NCBI GenBank assembly: GCA_038065915.1 | Contig: JBBTPZ010000017.1 | Location: 1-22,129, forward strand | Direction: 5' to 3' | Length of the DNA stretch: 22,129 bases | Origin: VMGX01 sp038065915 | Lineage (GTDB): Bacteria; Patescibacteriota; Minisyncoccia; Phycocordibacterales; 21-14-all-36-13 | In this document: piece by piece, positions 6,355 to 13,221 of the stretch | Position numbering within the stretch: position 1 is the first letter of the stretch | Layout of the letters: each line of letters opens with the position of its first letter | Program-made: the position numbers and the translations under genes | Notes under the pieces: model-generated | Told to the model about the DNA's origin: nothing | Seen by the model: only the letters and a program-made list of their open reading frames with translations | Database searches by the model: none

Positions 6355-6393
6355 ATTCAAAACTGATAAATGGGGTTTTGAATCCATAATTAT
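6355..6393 (+). repeat. E-family hairpin after rpmI
   Basis: Begins at the first base after the rpmI stop. ATTCAAAAC...GTTTTGAAT form the stem around a partly decayed inner stem, followed by the tail CCATAATTATT. It lies between two co-transcribed genes. Confidence 0.6.
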
Positions 6394-6432
6394 TTTATTA
6401 TTATATTTAACTAAAATTATAAGAAAATATTT

Positions 6433-6515
6433 TAACATTTTGAATTGTCTCCCTACGGGAGATCTCCCGAAGGGATGATAATTTTTCATTTTGATTTTTC
6501 AATTTTAAATTTATA
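6433..6515 (+). repeat. X-family tail interrupted by a REP-like double hairpin
   Basis: AACATTTTGAATTGTC (6433-6448) and ATTTTTCATTTTGATTTTTC correspond to adjacent parts of the X tail at about 6115-6148. Here they are separated by about 31 bases holding two hairpins, CTCCC-TAC-GGGAG and CTCCC-GAA-GGGAT. This looks like insertion of the Y element into an older X element. It abuts the rplT start. Confidence 0.65.
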
Positions 6516-6517
6516 CT

Positions 6518-6865
6518 ATGACCAGAGTAAAAAGAGGAACAATTTCATTAAAAAGAAGAAAAAATGTCTTAAAAATGACAAAGGGTTATCGCTTTGGAAG
6601 AAGCACCAAAGAAAGACAGGCGCGTGAAGCAATCGCACACGCGGGAGTTCATGCTTTTAATGACAGAAGAAATAAAAAAGGTAATTTTAGAAGGGACTGG
6701 ACCAATACAATAAATTATGCTGTTAGAGAATTGGAATTAACATATAGTAAATTTATAAAGCTTTTGAAAGATAAAAAAATTGAATTGGACAGAAAAGTTC
6801 TTGCTCAAATTGCGATAGAAAATCCTGAAGCATTCGCTAGAATAGTAGAACAAACAAAAAAATAA
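6518..6865 (+). CDS. rplT: 50S ribosomal protein L20
   Basis: Binds 23S rRNA early in large-subunit assembly; in other bacteria it also represses its own operon. The 115 residues are the normal length. Family signatures are TRVKRGTISLKRRKNVLKMT, KGYRFGRSTKERQAREAI, HAFNDRRNKKGNFRRDWTNT and the C-terminal IAIENPEAFARIVEQ. It is the last gene of the infC operon, with a terminator three bases after the stop. The start is ATG 6518, and the sequence upstream is the repeat tail with no Shine-Dalgarno sequence. Confidence 0.96.
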   Translation: MTRVKRGTISLKRRKNVLKMTKGYRFGRSTKERQAREAIAHAGVHAFNDRRNKKGNFRRDWTNTINYAVRELELTYSKFIKLLKDKKIELDRKVLAQIAIENPEAFARIVEQTKK

Positions 6866-6868
6866 TTT

Positions 6869-6894
6869 AAAAAGCCTCCTAAGAGGGGCTTTTT
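6869..6894. terminator. Bidirectional terminator between rplT and the metallo-hydrolase
   Basis: AAAAAGCCTC pairs with GAGGGGCTTTTT (one bulge). It lies between two convergent stop codons (6865 and 6898) and can serve both strands. Confidence 0.85.
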
Positions 6895-6897
6895 AAA

Positions 6898-8286
6898 TTA
6901 AATTTCAAAGCTCTGTCCCTCTTCAGGATAAATAGCATCAATATCTAAATTGTCTCTGATCTTCTGAACAAAGAAAAGTCCCGCCTTTAATTCCCCCATT
7001 ACAACAAAAACTTTTTTTAGTTTATCATTATTTGATTTTTCAACAAATTCAAGTAAGTGGTCTGAATCCTTGTGACTTGAATAACTGAAAATACTTTCTA
7101 CATCGGCTTTCACTTCTACTTCGGTATCAAAAATTTTAACATTTTTTAAACCGTCTAATATTTGTCTCCCGAGTGTGCCGGCAACCTGAAACCCTATAAA
7201 CAGCACGGTCGTGCTTTTTTCTGAAAGATATTCTATCTCATGTGACATAACCCTTCCGCCCATAGACATTCCGGAACCGGCTAATATTATTTTGGGGTTG
7301 GGTGCGTTTTTTATATTTTCGGACTCTTCTCTTCTTTTTGTAAGTTTCAATTTTGGAAAATTAAAAATATCATCGCCAGAATTAATCGCATCCTTGGATT
7401 CTTTATTAAAATATTGTGTATATTTTTTATAAATCTCGGTCGCCTTTATTGCCAAAGGAGAATCAAGAAATACAGGCACTGATTCCACATCACCATTTTC
7501 TATTAAAGAGTTGAGTTCCGAAAGAATTACCTGCGTCTTTTCTACAGAAAAAGTAGGTATTAATAGTGTTCCCTTTTTTTCAATTGTTTTTTGTATTATT
7601 TTCTTTAATTTTTCCTTTCTTGTTTCTTTCCCTTCATGATTTCTGTCGCCATAAACACTTTCCATTACTATATAATCAACGCCATCCACGAATTTCGCGT
7701 CTCTGATTATCGGAGATGGAGAATTACCTAGGTCACCGGTAAAAGCAATTTTTTTTCCCTCGTATTTAATTTCAATAATTGAAGACCCGAGAATATGTCC
7801 AGCATCTTTAAATAAAACAGAAAATCCTGCATTAAATTTTGTTTCCACATCATAATCAATAGTTTCCCACATAGTGATTGTTTTACTTACATCTTCAGGA
7901 GAATAAAGGAAATCTTTTTCTACAGAATTATAAGACATGATTTTAAGGGCATCTTCAAATATTAAATAAGAGAGGTCTTTTGTCGCGGGATTTGAATAAA
8001 TTTTTCCTCTAAATCCGTCTTTGATTAATTTAGGTATTCTACCGATATGGTCAAGGTGTGAATGTGTTACAAAAAGAAAATCCACTTCTTCTGGATTATA
8101 TTTGAACGGTTCATTGTTTAATTTCTCTTTATCTTTTCCTCCTTGAATCAACCCGCAATCAACCATTATTTTAAAATTTTTCTCATTGTTGATTTCTTCA
8201 AACTTTTCTAAAATAAAGTTTGCGCCTGTTACCATTCCAACTCCGCCGTAAAAAGTTAATTTTAATTTTTTGTCTGTATTTTTCAT
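6898..8286 (-). CDS. Metallo-beta-lactamase fold, beta-CASP RNA-processing hydrolase
   Basis: A 462-residue protein of the CPSF73/Ysh1-like group, predicted to cut or trim RNA using two zinc ions. Motif 2 HSHLDH lies at 75-80 and TGDLGN is the motif-4 Asp. The beta-CASP part has the GSGMSMGGRVMSHE segment and ends with SYSSHKDSDHL, whose His matches motif C. No KH domains are visible, unlike many archaeal forms. The start is ATG 8286 (MKNTDKKLKLTF). The open frame continues upstream to 8367, but that part lies inside a palindromic element (8287-8456). The ATG directly follows ACAGG with no spacing, so a normal Shine-Dalgarno interaction is impossible. It is downstream of the DUF2238-like gene on the same strand. 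Confidence 0.93.
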   Translation of the reverse strand: MKNTDKKLKLTFYGGVGMVTGANFILEKFEEINNEKNFKIMVDCGLIQGGKDKEKLNNEPFKYNPEEVDFLFVTHSHLDHIGRIPKLIKDGFRGKIYSNPATKDLSYLIFEDALKIMSYNSVEKDFLYSPEDVSKTITMWETIDYDVETKFNAGFSVLFKDAGHILGSSIIEIKYEGKKIAFTGDLGNSPSPIIRDAKFVDGVDYIVMESVYGDRNHEGKETRKEKLKKIIQKTIEKKGTLLIPTFSVEKTQVILSELNSLIENGDVESVPVFLDSPLAIKATEIYKKYTQYFNKESKDAINSGDDIFNFPKLKLTKRREESENIKNAPNPKIILAGSGMSMGGRVMSHEIEYLSEKSTTVLFIGFQVAGTLGRQILDGLKNVKIFDTEVEVKADVESIFSYSSHKDSDHLLEFVEKSNNDKLKKVFVVMGELKAGLFFVQKIRDNLDIDAIYPEEGQSFEI

Positions 8287-8456
8287 CCTGTAGTGAAATT
8301 TCAAATTGTTTTCTTGCTCCGTAGCGAGCTTCGCTCTGCTACTGGGGTTATTAATTTTTAAAAACAATCCAAAACTTTGTTATTAATAATTTTAAACTAT
8401 TTTAAAAACCCTATCCCGAGAAAAACAAATCAATAATTTGAAATTTTACTACGGGA
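8287..8456. mobile_element. MITE-like palindromic element A (170 bp)
   Basis: The ends are inverted repeats: CCTGTAGTGAAATTTCAAATT on the left (first 20 bases shown in two parts elsewhere) and AATTTGAAATTTTACTACGG on the right. It is flanked on both sides by TTCAT (8282-8286 and 8457-8461). The left TTCAT contains the start codon of the metallo-hydrolase (ATGAA on the minus strand). The interior matches the inner element at 16802-16939, apart from an extra 31-base hairpin (8317-8347). No transposase is encoded. Confidence 0.65.
8317..8347. repeat. S-family hairpin nested in element A
   Basis: CTCCGTAGCGAGC and GCTCTGCTACTGGGG form a near-perfect hairpin around TTC. Close copies lie at 11807-11836 and 16960-16990. 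The otherwise similar element at 16802-16939 lacks it, so it is probably an insertion. Confidence 0.65.
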
Positions 8457-8467
8457 TTCATATATCT

Positions 8468-8473
8468 ATTATA
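8468..8473 (-). promoter_or_regulatory. TATAAT six bases before an orphaned ATGAA
   Basis: On the minus strand a perfect TATAAT overlaps the stop codon of the 8469-8873 gene and lies six bases before the ATGAA copy at 8461-8457. That is the leaderless spacing seen at smpB and the NYN gene. It probably served the metallo-hydrolase before element A separated it from its start codon. Confidence 0.45.
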
Positions 8474-8873
8474 CACTAGGTTTTTTATTATGAATTTCAA
8501 TTTTTATTTTATTTGATAAAACAGAAATTATAGAAGCTCCCGTCAACGCACTAAAAATATCTGTTAAAGTATCAAAAAAATAATTGCCACTGAAAAGATT
8601 TGCATCTATTAAAAATTCCATAATTTCCCATAATATTGCAATCGTTACTGTTACGAAAAGTATAAATGAAATTATATCTACTTTTTTTTCTAATTCAAAA
8701 ATTTTATGCAAATAAAAAACCAGAAGAGCAACAGATATCCCTCCTATAAAATGCATAACTAAATCAAACCACCAAAATCTCCAATACCAAAAATACTCTC
8801 CCGCAAAGAAGTTTAGAAAAACAATTAATAAAGACAGAAAAAAGAGAATCGCCAAAAAAATTTTGTTTTTCAT
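8469..8873 (-). CDS. Small integral membrane protein, DUF2238/YjdF-like
   Basis: A 134-residue protein with four hydrophobic segments at roughly 5-24, 36-56, 66-86 and 95-118. The pattern FDLVMHFIGG, then ILWEIMEF, then FFDTLTDIFSALTGA matches the layout of DUF2238/VanZ-related inner-membrane proteins, in which D/H, E and D residues lie at helix ends. The function of these proteins is not established. The start is ATG 8873, again directly preceded by ACAGG from a palindromic element (8874-9003). The C-terminal KIKIEIHNKKPSV is presumably cytoplasmic. It is upstream of the beta-CASP gene. The family assignment rests on the motif pattern only. Confidence 0.75.
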   Translation of the reverse strand: MKNKIFLAILFFLSLLIVFLNFFAGEYFWYWRFWWFDLVMHFIGGISVALLVFYLHKIFELEKKVDIISFILFVTVTIAILWEIMEFLIDANLFSGNYFFDTLTDIFSALTGASIISVLSNKIKIEIHNKKPSV

Positions 8874-9003
8874 CCTGTAGTGAAAAATGGCATCGCTCTA
8901 AAAGAGCACTGCTATTCTTGTTATTAATATTGATAAATCATCTTCCGTCCTGTAGTGAAATTTCAAATTGTTTTTTCTCTCAATGCCATTTTCTACTACG
9001 GGA
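8874..9003. mobile_element. MITE-like palindromic element B (130 bp)
   Basis: The inverted ends CCTGTAGTGAAAAATGGCAT and ATGCCATTTTCTACTACGGG abut the start codon of the membrane protein gene. The flanks are TTCAT on the left and TTTAT on the right, so a duplication here is imperfect. The left 70 bases are nearly identical to 16727-16796. An isolated left arm of the A family (8949-8970) sits inside. Confidence 0.6.
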
Positions 9004-9024
9004 TTTATTTTATTTAATAAATTA

Positions 9025-9060
9025 TAACAAAAATATCTGCGCTAGCAGATATTTTTGTTA
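9025..9060. terminator. Terminator of the 9061-9180 RNA
   Basis: A perfect 16-base stem, TAACAAAAATATCTGC/GCAGATATTTTTGTTA, closes a four-base loop. On the minus strand it directly follows the structured RNA and continues into TAATTTATT. Confidence 0.75.
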
Positions 9061-9180
9061 GGGTCGTCTGTGAATGAGCCCGCCGAGATGACAGGTGGGT
9101 GCTCGCAGAAACAAATCCAAGGACTTGTCCGATGTAGAGCTCCCGAATAACTCATTGTGGACTTTTTCAACAAACAACCC
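9061..9180 (-). ncRNA. Structured small RNA, 6S-like candidate
   Basis: A GC-richer 120-base island with no open frame, in an AT-rich gap. On the minus strand the ends pair (GGGTTGT/ACGACCC), and after an asymmetric bulge a second stem forms (GTCCACAATGAG/CTCATTCACAGAC). The 3' side then holds a strong hairpin, GAGCACCCACC/GGCGGGCTC, and the apex has GGAC-AA-GTCC. A rod closed end to end, with an open middle and a hairpin on the 3' side of the bubble, is the 6S RNA architecture. A promoter at 9187-9214 and a terminator at 9025-9060 frame it exactly. The 6S identity is inferred from shape, not sequence identity; another sRNA is possible. Confidence 0.5.
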
Positions 9181-9186
9181 TATTCT

Positions 9187-9214
9187 ATTTTAGAATAGAA
9201 ATTACAAATCACAA
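9187..9214 (-). promoter_or_regulatory. Promoter of the structured RNA
   Basis: On the minus strand TTGTGA (9209-9214) is followed after 16 bases by TAAAAT (9187-9192). Transcription would start at about G9180, the first base of the end-pairing GGGTTGT. Confidence 0.5.
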
Positions 9215-9368
9215 GCACCAAATCACAAACAAACACAAAAATATAAAAATAACAAACACACCAAATTAAAACGCTTGATTTTTAAGCTCTTTTGGAATTT
9301 GTAATTTGAAAATTAGAATTTAGAATTTATTTGTCTCCCTACGGCAGAGAATTTGGTATTTGAAATTT
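9215..9368. other. Intergenic sequence between the small RNA and ndk
   Basis: AT-rich, with no gene seen. It contains short degenerate repeats of the type AATTTGAAAATTAGAATTTA and a decayed Y element (GTCTCCCTACGGCAGAG, 9333-9349). Confidence 0.4.
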
Positions 9369-9395
9369 CTAAAATTTTGCTTAGCAAAATTTTAG
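9369..9395 (-). terminator. Hairpin overlapping the ndk stop codon
   Basis: CTAAAATTTTGC and GCAAAATTTTAG pair perfectly across TTA. On the minus strand the ndk TAA lies inside the 5' arm. The U-rich 3' arm could act as a weak terminator or as 3' end protection. Confidence 0.5.
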
Positions 9396-9979
9396 TTGTC
9401 CACTCCAAATCTTTTATAATCAAAAATCGGTGGGTTTTTCCCAAACCAGTGTTCTATTTCGTGTTTTGCTTCTTCCGGCGTTTCTGATGCGTGCATCAAA
9501 TTCATCGTTGCTCTTTTTTCTTTATTTGCAAGAATGGGTGAATCTATTGAAAAGTCCCCTCTTATTGTTCCCATTTCTGCTAAATACGGCTGGGTTACAC
9601 CAGCAATTTTTCTAACTGTATCAACAGCATGAATTCCTTGAATAATCATTCTAACAAGTGGAGCTAATGTCATATAATCTAAGAGCCATTTTCTAACCTT
9701 TTGTCCAATTTCAAACTCGTCTTCTGTTCCTATTTCTTCTTTAGCAGAATATCCATACTTTTCATATGTCGTTTTCGTTTTTGTTCCCAAACGAGCTATC
9801 CACTCTCTACTTTTAGGATAATGGTTATCCAATTGTTCTCTTGTTGGTTGAAACATTTCAAGAGCTACTATTTTTAAATCTCTCTGTTCTAATCTTTTTA
9901 TAATCTCTCCTATCAAACCTTTTTTAACTCCGTCTGGCTTCACCATAATGAATGTTCTTTCTTCTTTTGGATTTATCAT
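9392..9979 (-). CDS. ndk: Nucleoside diphosphate kinase, long form
   Basis: Transfers the gamma phosphate between nucleoside triphosphates and diphosphates through a phosphohistidine. ERTFIMVKPDGVKKG opens the fold, and the active-site His is H163 in NLMHASE (canonical NxxHGSD; here Ala and Glu replace Gly and Asp). GDF and the C-terminal WF follow normally. At 195 residues it is about 50 longer than the usual 130-150. The extra length falls around residues 53-100 (NHYPKSREW to GQKVRKWLL), inside the region preceding the Kpn loop, and resembles the insert in some archaeal and eukaryotic-like NDKs. The start is ATG 9979, with no Shine-Dalgarno sequence. It has its own promoter and is not part of the adk-map unit. 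Confidence 0.93.
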   Translation of the reverse strand: MINPKEERTFIMVKPDGVKKGLIGEIIKRLEQRDLKIVALEMFQPTREQLDNHYPKSREWIARLGTKTKTTYEKYGYSAKEEIGTEDEFEIGQKVRKWLLDYMTLAPLVRMIIQGIHAVDTVRKIAGVTQPYLAEMGTIRGDFSIDSPILANKEKRATMNLMHASETPEEAKHEIEHWFGKNPPIFDYKRFGVDN

Positions 9980-10020
9980 AATTGTTTAATTACTAAATTA
10001 TTTCTTTGTTAATAGCACTA

Positions 10021-10048
10021 ATAATACTTATTCATTCTTGTTTTACAA
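10021..10048 (-). promoter_or_regulatory. Possible ndk promoter
   Basis: On the minus strand TTGTAA (10043-10048) is followed after 16 bases by TATTAT (10021-10026), giving a leader of about 35 nucleotides. The rest of the gap 9980-10155 shows only AT-rich degenerate repeats. Confidence 0.4.
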
Positions 10049-10155
10049 GACAAAAAATATAATTCCTAATACCTAATTATCAATATCCAATTAAATTTAA
10101 AATATCAAAAAATATTGGGCATTTCATTAGAAATTGAAAATTGGAAATTGGAAAT

Positions 10156-10923
10156 TTATAACTTCTGAGTTAATATTATTGGTTCTCCAGAAGTTATTAC
10201 TATCGTATGTTCAAAGTGTGCACTTCTTTTACCATCTTTTGTTTTGTAAACAAAACCATCTTTACCGGAAATTATTTTTCCGACTCCTTCTCCAATCATT
10301 GGTTCTATTGCCAAAACCATTCCTTTTTTTAATTCTTCTCCTTCTCCTCTGAAACCAAAATTTGGAATCAGCGGGTCTTCATGAAGTTCATACCCGACTC
10401 CGTGACCAACAAGTTCTTGAAAAATTGAAAAATTATTTTTCTTTGCAATTTTTTCAATCGCAAAACCTATGTCTCCGATATGATTGCCAATTTTTGTTTC
10501 TTTTATACCGCTTAACAGAGCCATCTTTGTCATTTCTATCAATTTTTTTCCGATTTTATCAACTTTACCAACTCCAACGGTGTAAGCCATGTCTGTTATT
10601 AAATTTTTATATTTCATTCCCAAATCTATTGAAACAATATCTCCATTTTTTATTATTCTCTTTTCTGACGGAACACAGTGAACGATTTCATCATCTATCG
10701 AAACACAAATACTTGCGGGATATGGTCTAGAATCTTTTTCTGGTTTGTAATTTAAAAATGCCGATTCACCTTTTTGTTTTTTTATTAAATCATACGCAAG
10801 TTTATCTAGCTCAATTGTTGAAACTCCAACCTTAACATTTTTAATTAATTCAGACATAACAAAAGCGAGGCGCCTACCACCTTCTTTTAATATTTCCAAT
10901 TCTTCTATATTTTTTATAATCAT
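10156..10923 (-). CDS. map: Methionine aminopeptidase, type I
   Basis: Removes the initiator Met from new proteins. The 255-residue pita-bread fold has all five metal ligands: D100 (SIDLG), D111 (ITDMA), H174 (VGHGVG), E207 (AIEPM) and E238 (HFEHT), plus the substrate-side H81. The start is ATG 10923 (MIIKNIEELEILKEGG); an in-frame extension to 10953 comes from repeat-like upstream sequence. In most bacteria map follows adk and secY at the end of the spc operon, as here, but the gap to adk is 174 bases of AT-rich sequence with a degenerate hairpin fragment (ACTACGGGGCAGG near 10975). Confidence 0.96.
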   Translation of the reverse strand: MIIKNIEELEILKEGGRRLAFVMSELIKNVKVGVSTIELDKLAYDLIKKQKGESAFLNYKPEKDSRPYPASICVSIDDEIVHCVPSEKRIIKNGDIVSIDLGMKYKNLITDMAYTVGVGKVDKIGKKLIEMTKMALLSGIKETKIGNHIGDIGFAIEKIAKKNNFSIFQELVGHGVGYELHEDPLIPNFGFRGEGEELKKGMVLAIEPMIGEGVGKIISGKDGFVYKTKDGKRSAHFEHTIVITSGEPIILTQKL

Positions 10924-11097
10924 ATTGAAAATTGAAAGTGCAAATCTCCCCAAAGTATAAATTCTGCGAATTTAACTACGGGGCAGGCAAAATGGAAAAC
11001 CACAACTAAAAACTAAAAACTCTTAAAATAAAATATAATATTTTATACATTTATTAATTTCATTGGAAATTGTATATTGGAAATTAGAAATTAAAAA

Positions 11098-11715
11098 TTA
11101 AAAAGTATTTTCTTTAAATACTTTTCCTATAATTTCTCTATGTACCTCTTCAATACTTTGCTCTCCATTTATCTCGTAAAATTTATAGTTTGGGTCTGTT
11201 TTAAAATATTCAATTGTAGGAACAACTTCTTTTTCATACCAATTAAGCCGTCTTTCAATATCTCCCAAAATTTTATCGTCTGTTCTTCCCCTTTCTGATA
11301 ATCTTTGCCTAGACCACCCGCGAGAAACATTTATAAAAATAACATTCGTTTCTTTTCTGTCGTAAAATCTAATGGCCGTATCAAAAACTTTTGCTTCTCT
11401 CAATTTGCGTGGCGTTCCATCAACAACCAAATTCTCATCACCTTTCAAATTTTCAATCAAAATATCCGCCCACACCCAAACAGCCAAAAATTCCGGTTGG
11501 AGTTTTCCGTCTTCATAAAGTTTTTTAGAAAGTTTGTTGGAATATTTATCTCCAGACATAAAACTTCTAATTTTTTCTCCTGTTTCCAAATAAAAAATAC
11601 CTCTGTTCGGATCATTTTCTTTCAAATATGTAATCAAAAGCTCCGCCTGTGTACCCTTACCACATCCGGATGGGCCTATAAATATAAATGTTTCTGGTTT
11701 TGTTATATTTGTCAT
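11098..11715 (-). CDS. adk: Adenylate kinase
   Basis: Interconverts ATP and AMP with two ADP. At 205 residues it is a short-lid form. The P-loop is GPSGCGKGTQ (14-23), VDGTPRK carries the AMP-binding DG-x-PR signature, and the lid region SERGRTDDKILGDIERRLNWY is compact with no zinc cysteines. The start is ATG 11715 (MTNITKPETFIFIG), not the longer frame to 11751, which would span the promoter. A -10 (TAAAAT) lies eight bases before the ATG, so the message is nearly leaderless. It is separated from secY by a strong terminator, so it is transcribed on its own. Confidence 0.94.
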   Translation of the reverse strand: MTNITKPETFIFIGPSGCGKGTQAELLITYLKENDPNRGIFYLETGEKIRSFMSGDKYSNKLSKKLYEDGKLQPEFLAVWVWADILIENLKGDENLVVDGTPRKLREAKVFDTAIRFYDRKETNVIFINVSRGWSRQRLSERGRTDDKILGDIERRLNWYEKEVVPTIEYFKTDPNYKFYEINGEQSIEEVHREIIGKVFKENTF

Positions 11716-11723
11716 TGGGGTTA

Positions 11724-11751
11724 ATTTTACGCTATTTAGAGCCAAAATCAA
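11724..11751 (-). promoter_or_regulatory. adk promoter
   Basis: On the minus strand TTGATT (11746-11751) is followed after 16 bases by TAAAAT (11724-11729), ending eight bases before the adk ATG. The -35 overlaps the base of the upstream terminator. Confidence 0.55.
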
Positions 11752-11780
11752 AATCCCGAGATTGTGTCTCGGGGGTTTGA
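11748..11780. terminator. Terminator between secY and adk
   Basis: CCCGAG/CTCGGG with flanking A/T pairs, ending in a T-rich run on both strands. It divides secY from adk. Confidence 0.8.
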
Positions 11781-11806
11781 TTTTTTATAAAAAAAATAAT
11801 TACTTG

Positions 11807-11836
11807 CCCCGTAGTGAGCTTTGCTCTACTACTGGG
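11807..11836. repeat. S-family hairpin
   Basis: CCCCGTAGTGAGC and GCTCTACTACTGGG around TTT. It is nearly identical to 16960-16990 and similar to the hairpin nested in element A. Confidence 0.7.
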
Positions 11837-11855
11837 ATGGATTTAAAACAAAAAT

Positions 11856-11934
11856 ATTGTGGATCAAAACTCTCATTAAGAGCTTTAAAAAAAAATAATT
11901 ATGGATGAAAAAGCTCTCCCAGAGCTTTTTCATT
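11856..11934 (-). repeat. Two E-family hairpins after secY
   Basis: On the minus strand, directly after the secY stop, TGAAAAAGCTCT and AGAGCTTTTTCA pair, followed by the tail TCCATAATTATT (11894-11934). A second, degenerate copy follows (11856-11890) with tail ATCCACAAT. The U-rich 3' arm makes the first a plausible terminator. Confidence 0.65.
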
Positions 11935-13204
11935 AATATTCCCTCATCGCAACCTGCGCGTCTACTTTTTTTACCAAATCAATAACAACCGAAACAACAA
12001 TCAGAAGGGCCGTACCTCCTATCGCAAGAGTTGTTATGCCTGTAATCGCCTGCATTATAAGAGGAAGAACCGCAATTCCTCCGAGAAACAAAGCGCCAAC
12101 AAAAGTTATTCTTGTAAGTATTTTTGAAATATGTTCGGATGTGGTTTTTCCCGGTCTTATTCCCGGAACAAACGCGCCACTTTTTTGTAAATTAGTTGCG
12201 ATTGAATCCGGGTCAAATGTAATTGCCGTATAAAAATATGTAAATAGAAATACGAGAATAAAATAAAATATACCGTAAAATATTTGATTCGAAAGAATTC
12301 CTAAAATGAAACCAGAAACAGACGCTACCGCACTACTTTGAACACTCGCAAGAAAACTAAATATCATCTGTGGGAAAAGAAGTATTGAAAGCGCAAATAT
12401 TATTGGCATGACTCCCGCCTGATTAACTCTCAATGGAAGGTATGTTGATATACCGCCGTAAACTTTCATCCCCCTCACTCTCTTCGCATATGTGACCGGT
12501 ATGGGCCGTTCAGCTTCCGTTACAATAACAACACCAAGTATTACCAAACCTGCCACAATAAGAAAACCGAGATAAACGGGAACTTGTGATACATCAAATG
12601 TATATAAAAGCTGGCTCATTTTTGATGGAAGTCCCGCAACAATTCCGGCAAAAATCAATAAAGAAATACCATTGCCTATTCCAAATTCCGTCATTAGTTC
12701 GCCAACCCACATCAAAAAAATTGAACCAGCGGCTATAATTAATATATTTGATACTAAATCAAATGTGCTCAATTGACCTATGATATTTTGTTTTTGTAAG
12801 AGTGTTAAAAAGGCAAAACCCTGCAATAATGCAAGAGGAAGTGTTAACAAACGAGAATACTGTGTAAATCTTTTCTTGCCCGCCTCTCCTTCCTCGTGAT
12901 ATAGGGCCTTTAATTTAGGAATCATTATTGTCAAAAGTTGCATTATGATTGACCCAGTTATATATGGACCAACACCCAACATAACCAATGAAAGATTGGA
13001 TAGACCACCTCCTGAAAAAATATTTAAAAGTCCTAAAAATTGATTCTGAGAAAAAAACTGTTCTAGATTAGATATATCAATACCCGGAATTGGAACAGAT
13101 GCAAATGCTCTGAAAATAACAAAAGCAACAAGTATGAATACTATTTTTTTTCTTAAAATTCTGTCTTTAAAAACTTGTTTTGTTTTTTCTATAAATTTTT
13201 CCAT
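11933..13204 (-). CDS. secY: Protein translocase subunit SecY
   Basis: The channel of the Sec translocon. The 423 residues contain ten hydrophobic segments; the start KIVFILVAFVIFRAFASVPIPGID is helix 1 plus the typical PIPGID. The plug region has LLNIFSGGGLSNLSLVMLGVGP. The cytosolic loops carry ERPIPVTYAKRVRG and the helix 8-9 loop FDPDSIATNLQKSGAFVPGIRPG. The C-terminus DAQVAMREY is short and typical. The start is ATG 13204 (MEKFIEK); the in-frame codons upstream come from a repeat hairpin. It follows rplO as in nearly all spc operons. Confidence 0.97.
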   Translation of the reverse strand: MEKFIEKTKQVFKDRILRKKIVFILVAFVIFRAFASVPIPGIDISNLEQFFSQNQFLGLLNIFSGGGLSNLSLVMLGVGPYITGSIIMQLLTIMIPKLKALYHEEGEAGKKRFTQYSRLLTLPLALLQGFAFLTLLQKQNIIGQLSTFDLVSNILIIAAGSIFLMWVGELMTEFGIGNGISLLIFAGIVAGLPSKMSQLLYTFDVSQVPVYLGFLIVAGLVILGVVIVTEAERPIPVTYAKRVRGMKVYGGISTYLPLRVNQAGVMPIIFALSILLFPQMIFSFLASVQSSAVASVSGFILGILSNQIFYGIFYFILVFLFTYFYTAITFDPDSIATNLQKSGAFVPGIRPGKTTSEHISKILTRITFVGALFLGGIAVLPLIMQAITGITTLAIGGTALLIVVSVVIDLVKKVDAQVAMREY

Positions 13205-13221
13205 TATAATAAATTTAAAAT

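Noticed and set aside
8287..8367. N-terminal extension of the beta-CASP protein starting at 8367
   Set aside because: The extension is encoded entirely by the palindromic element and starts at TTG; family homology begins at MKNTDKKLKLTFYGG.
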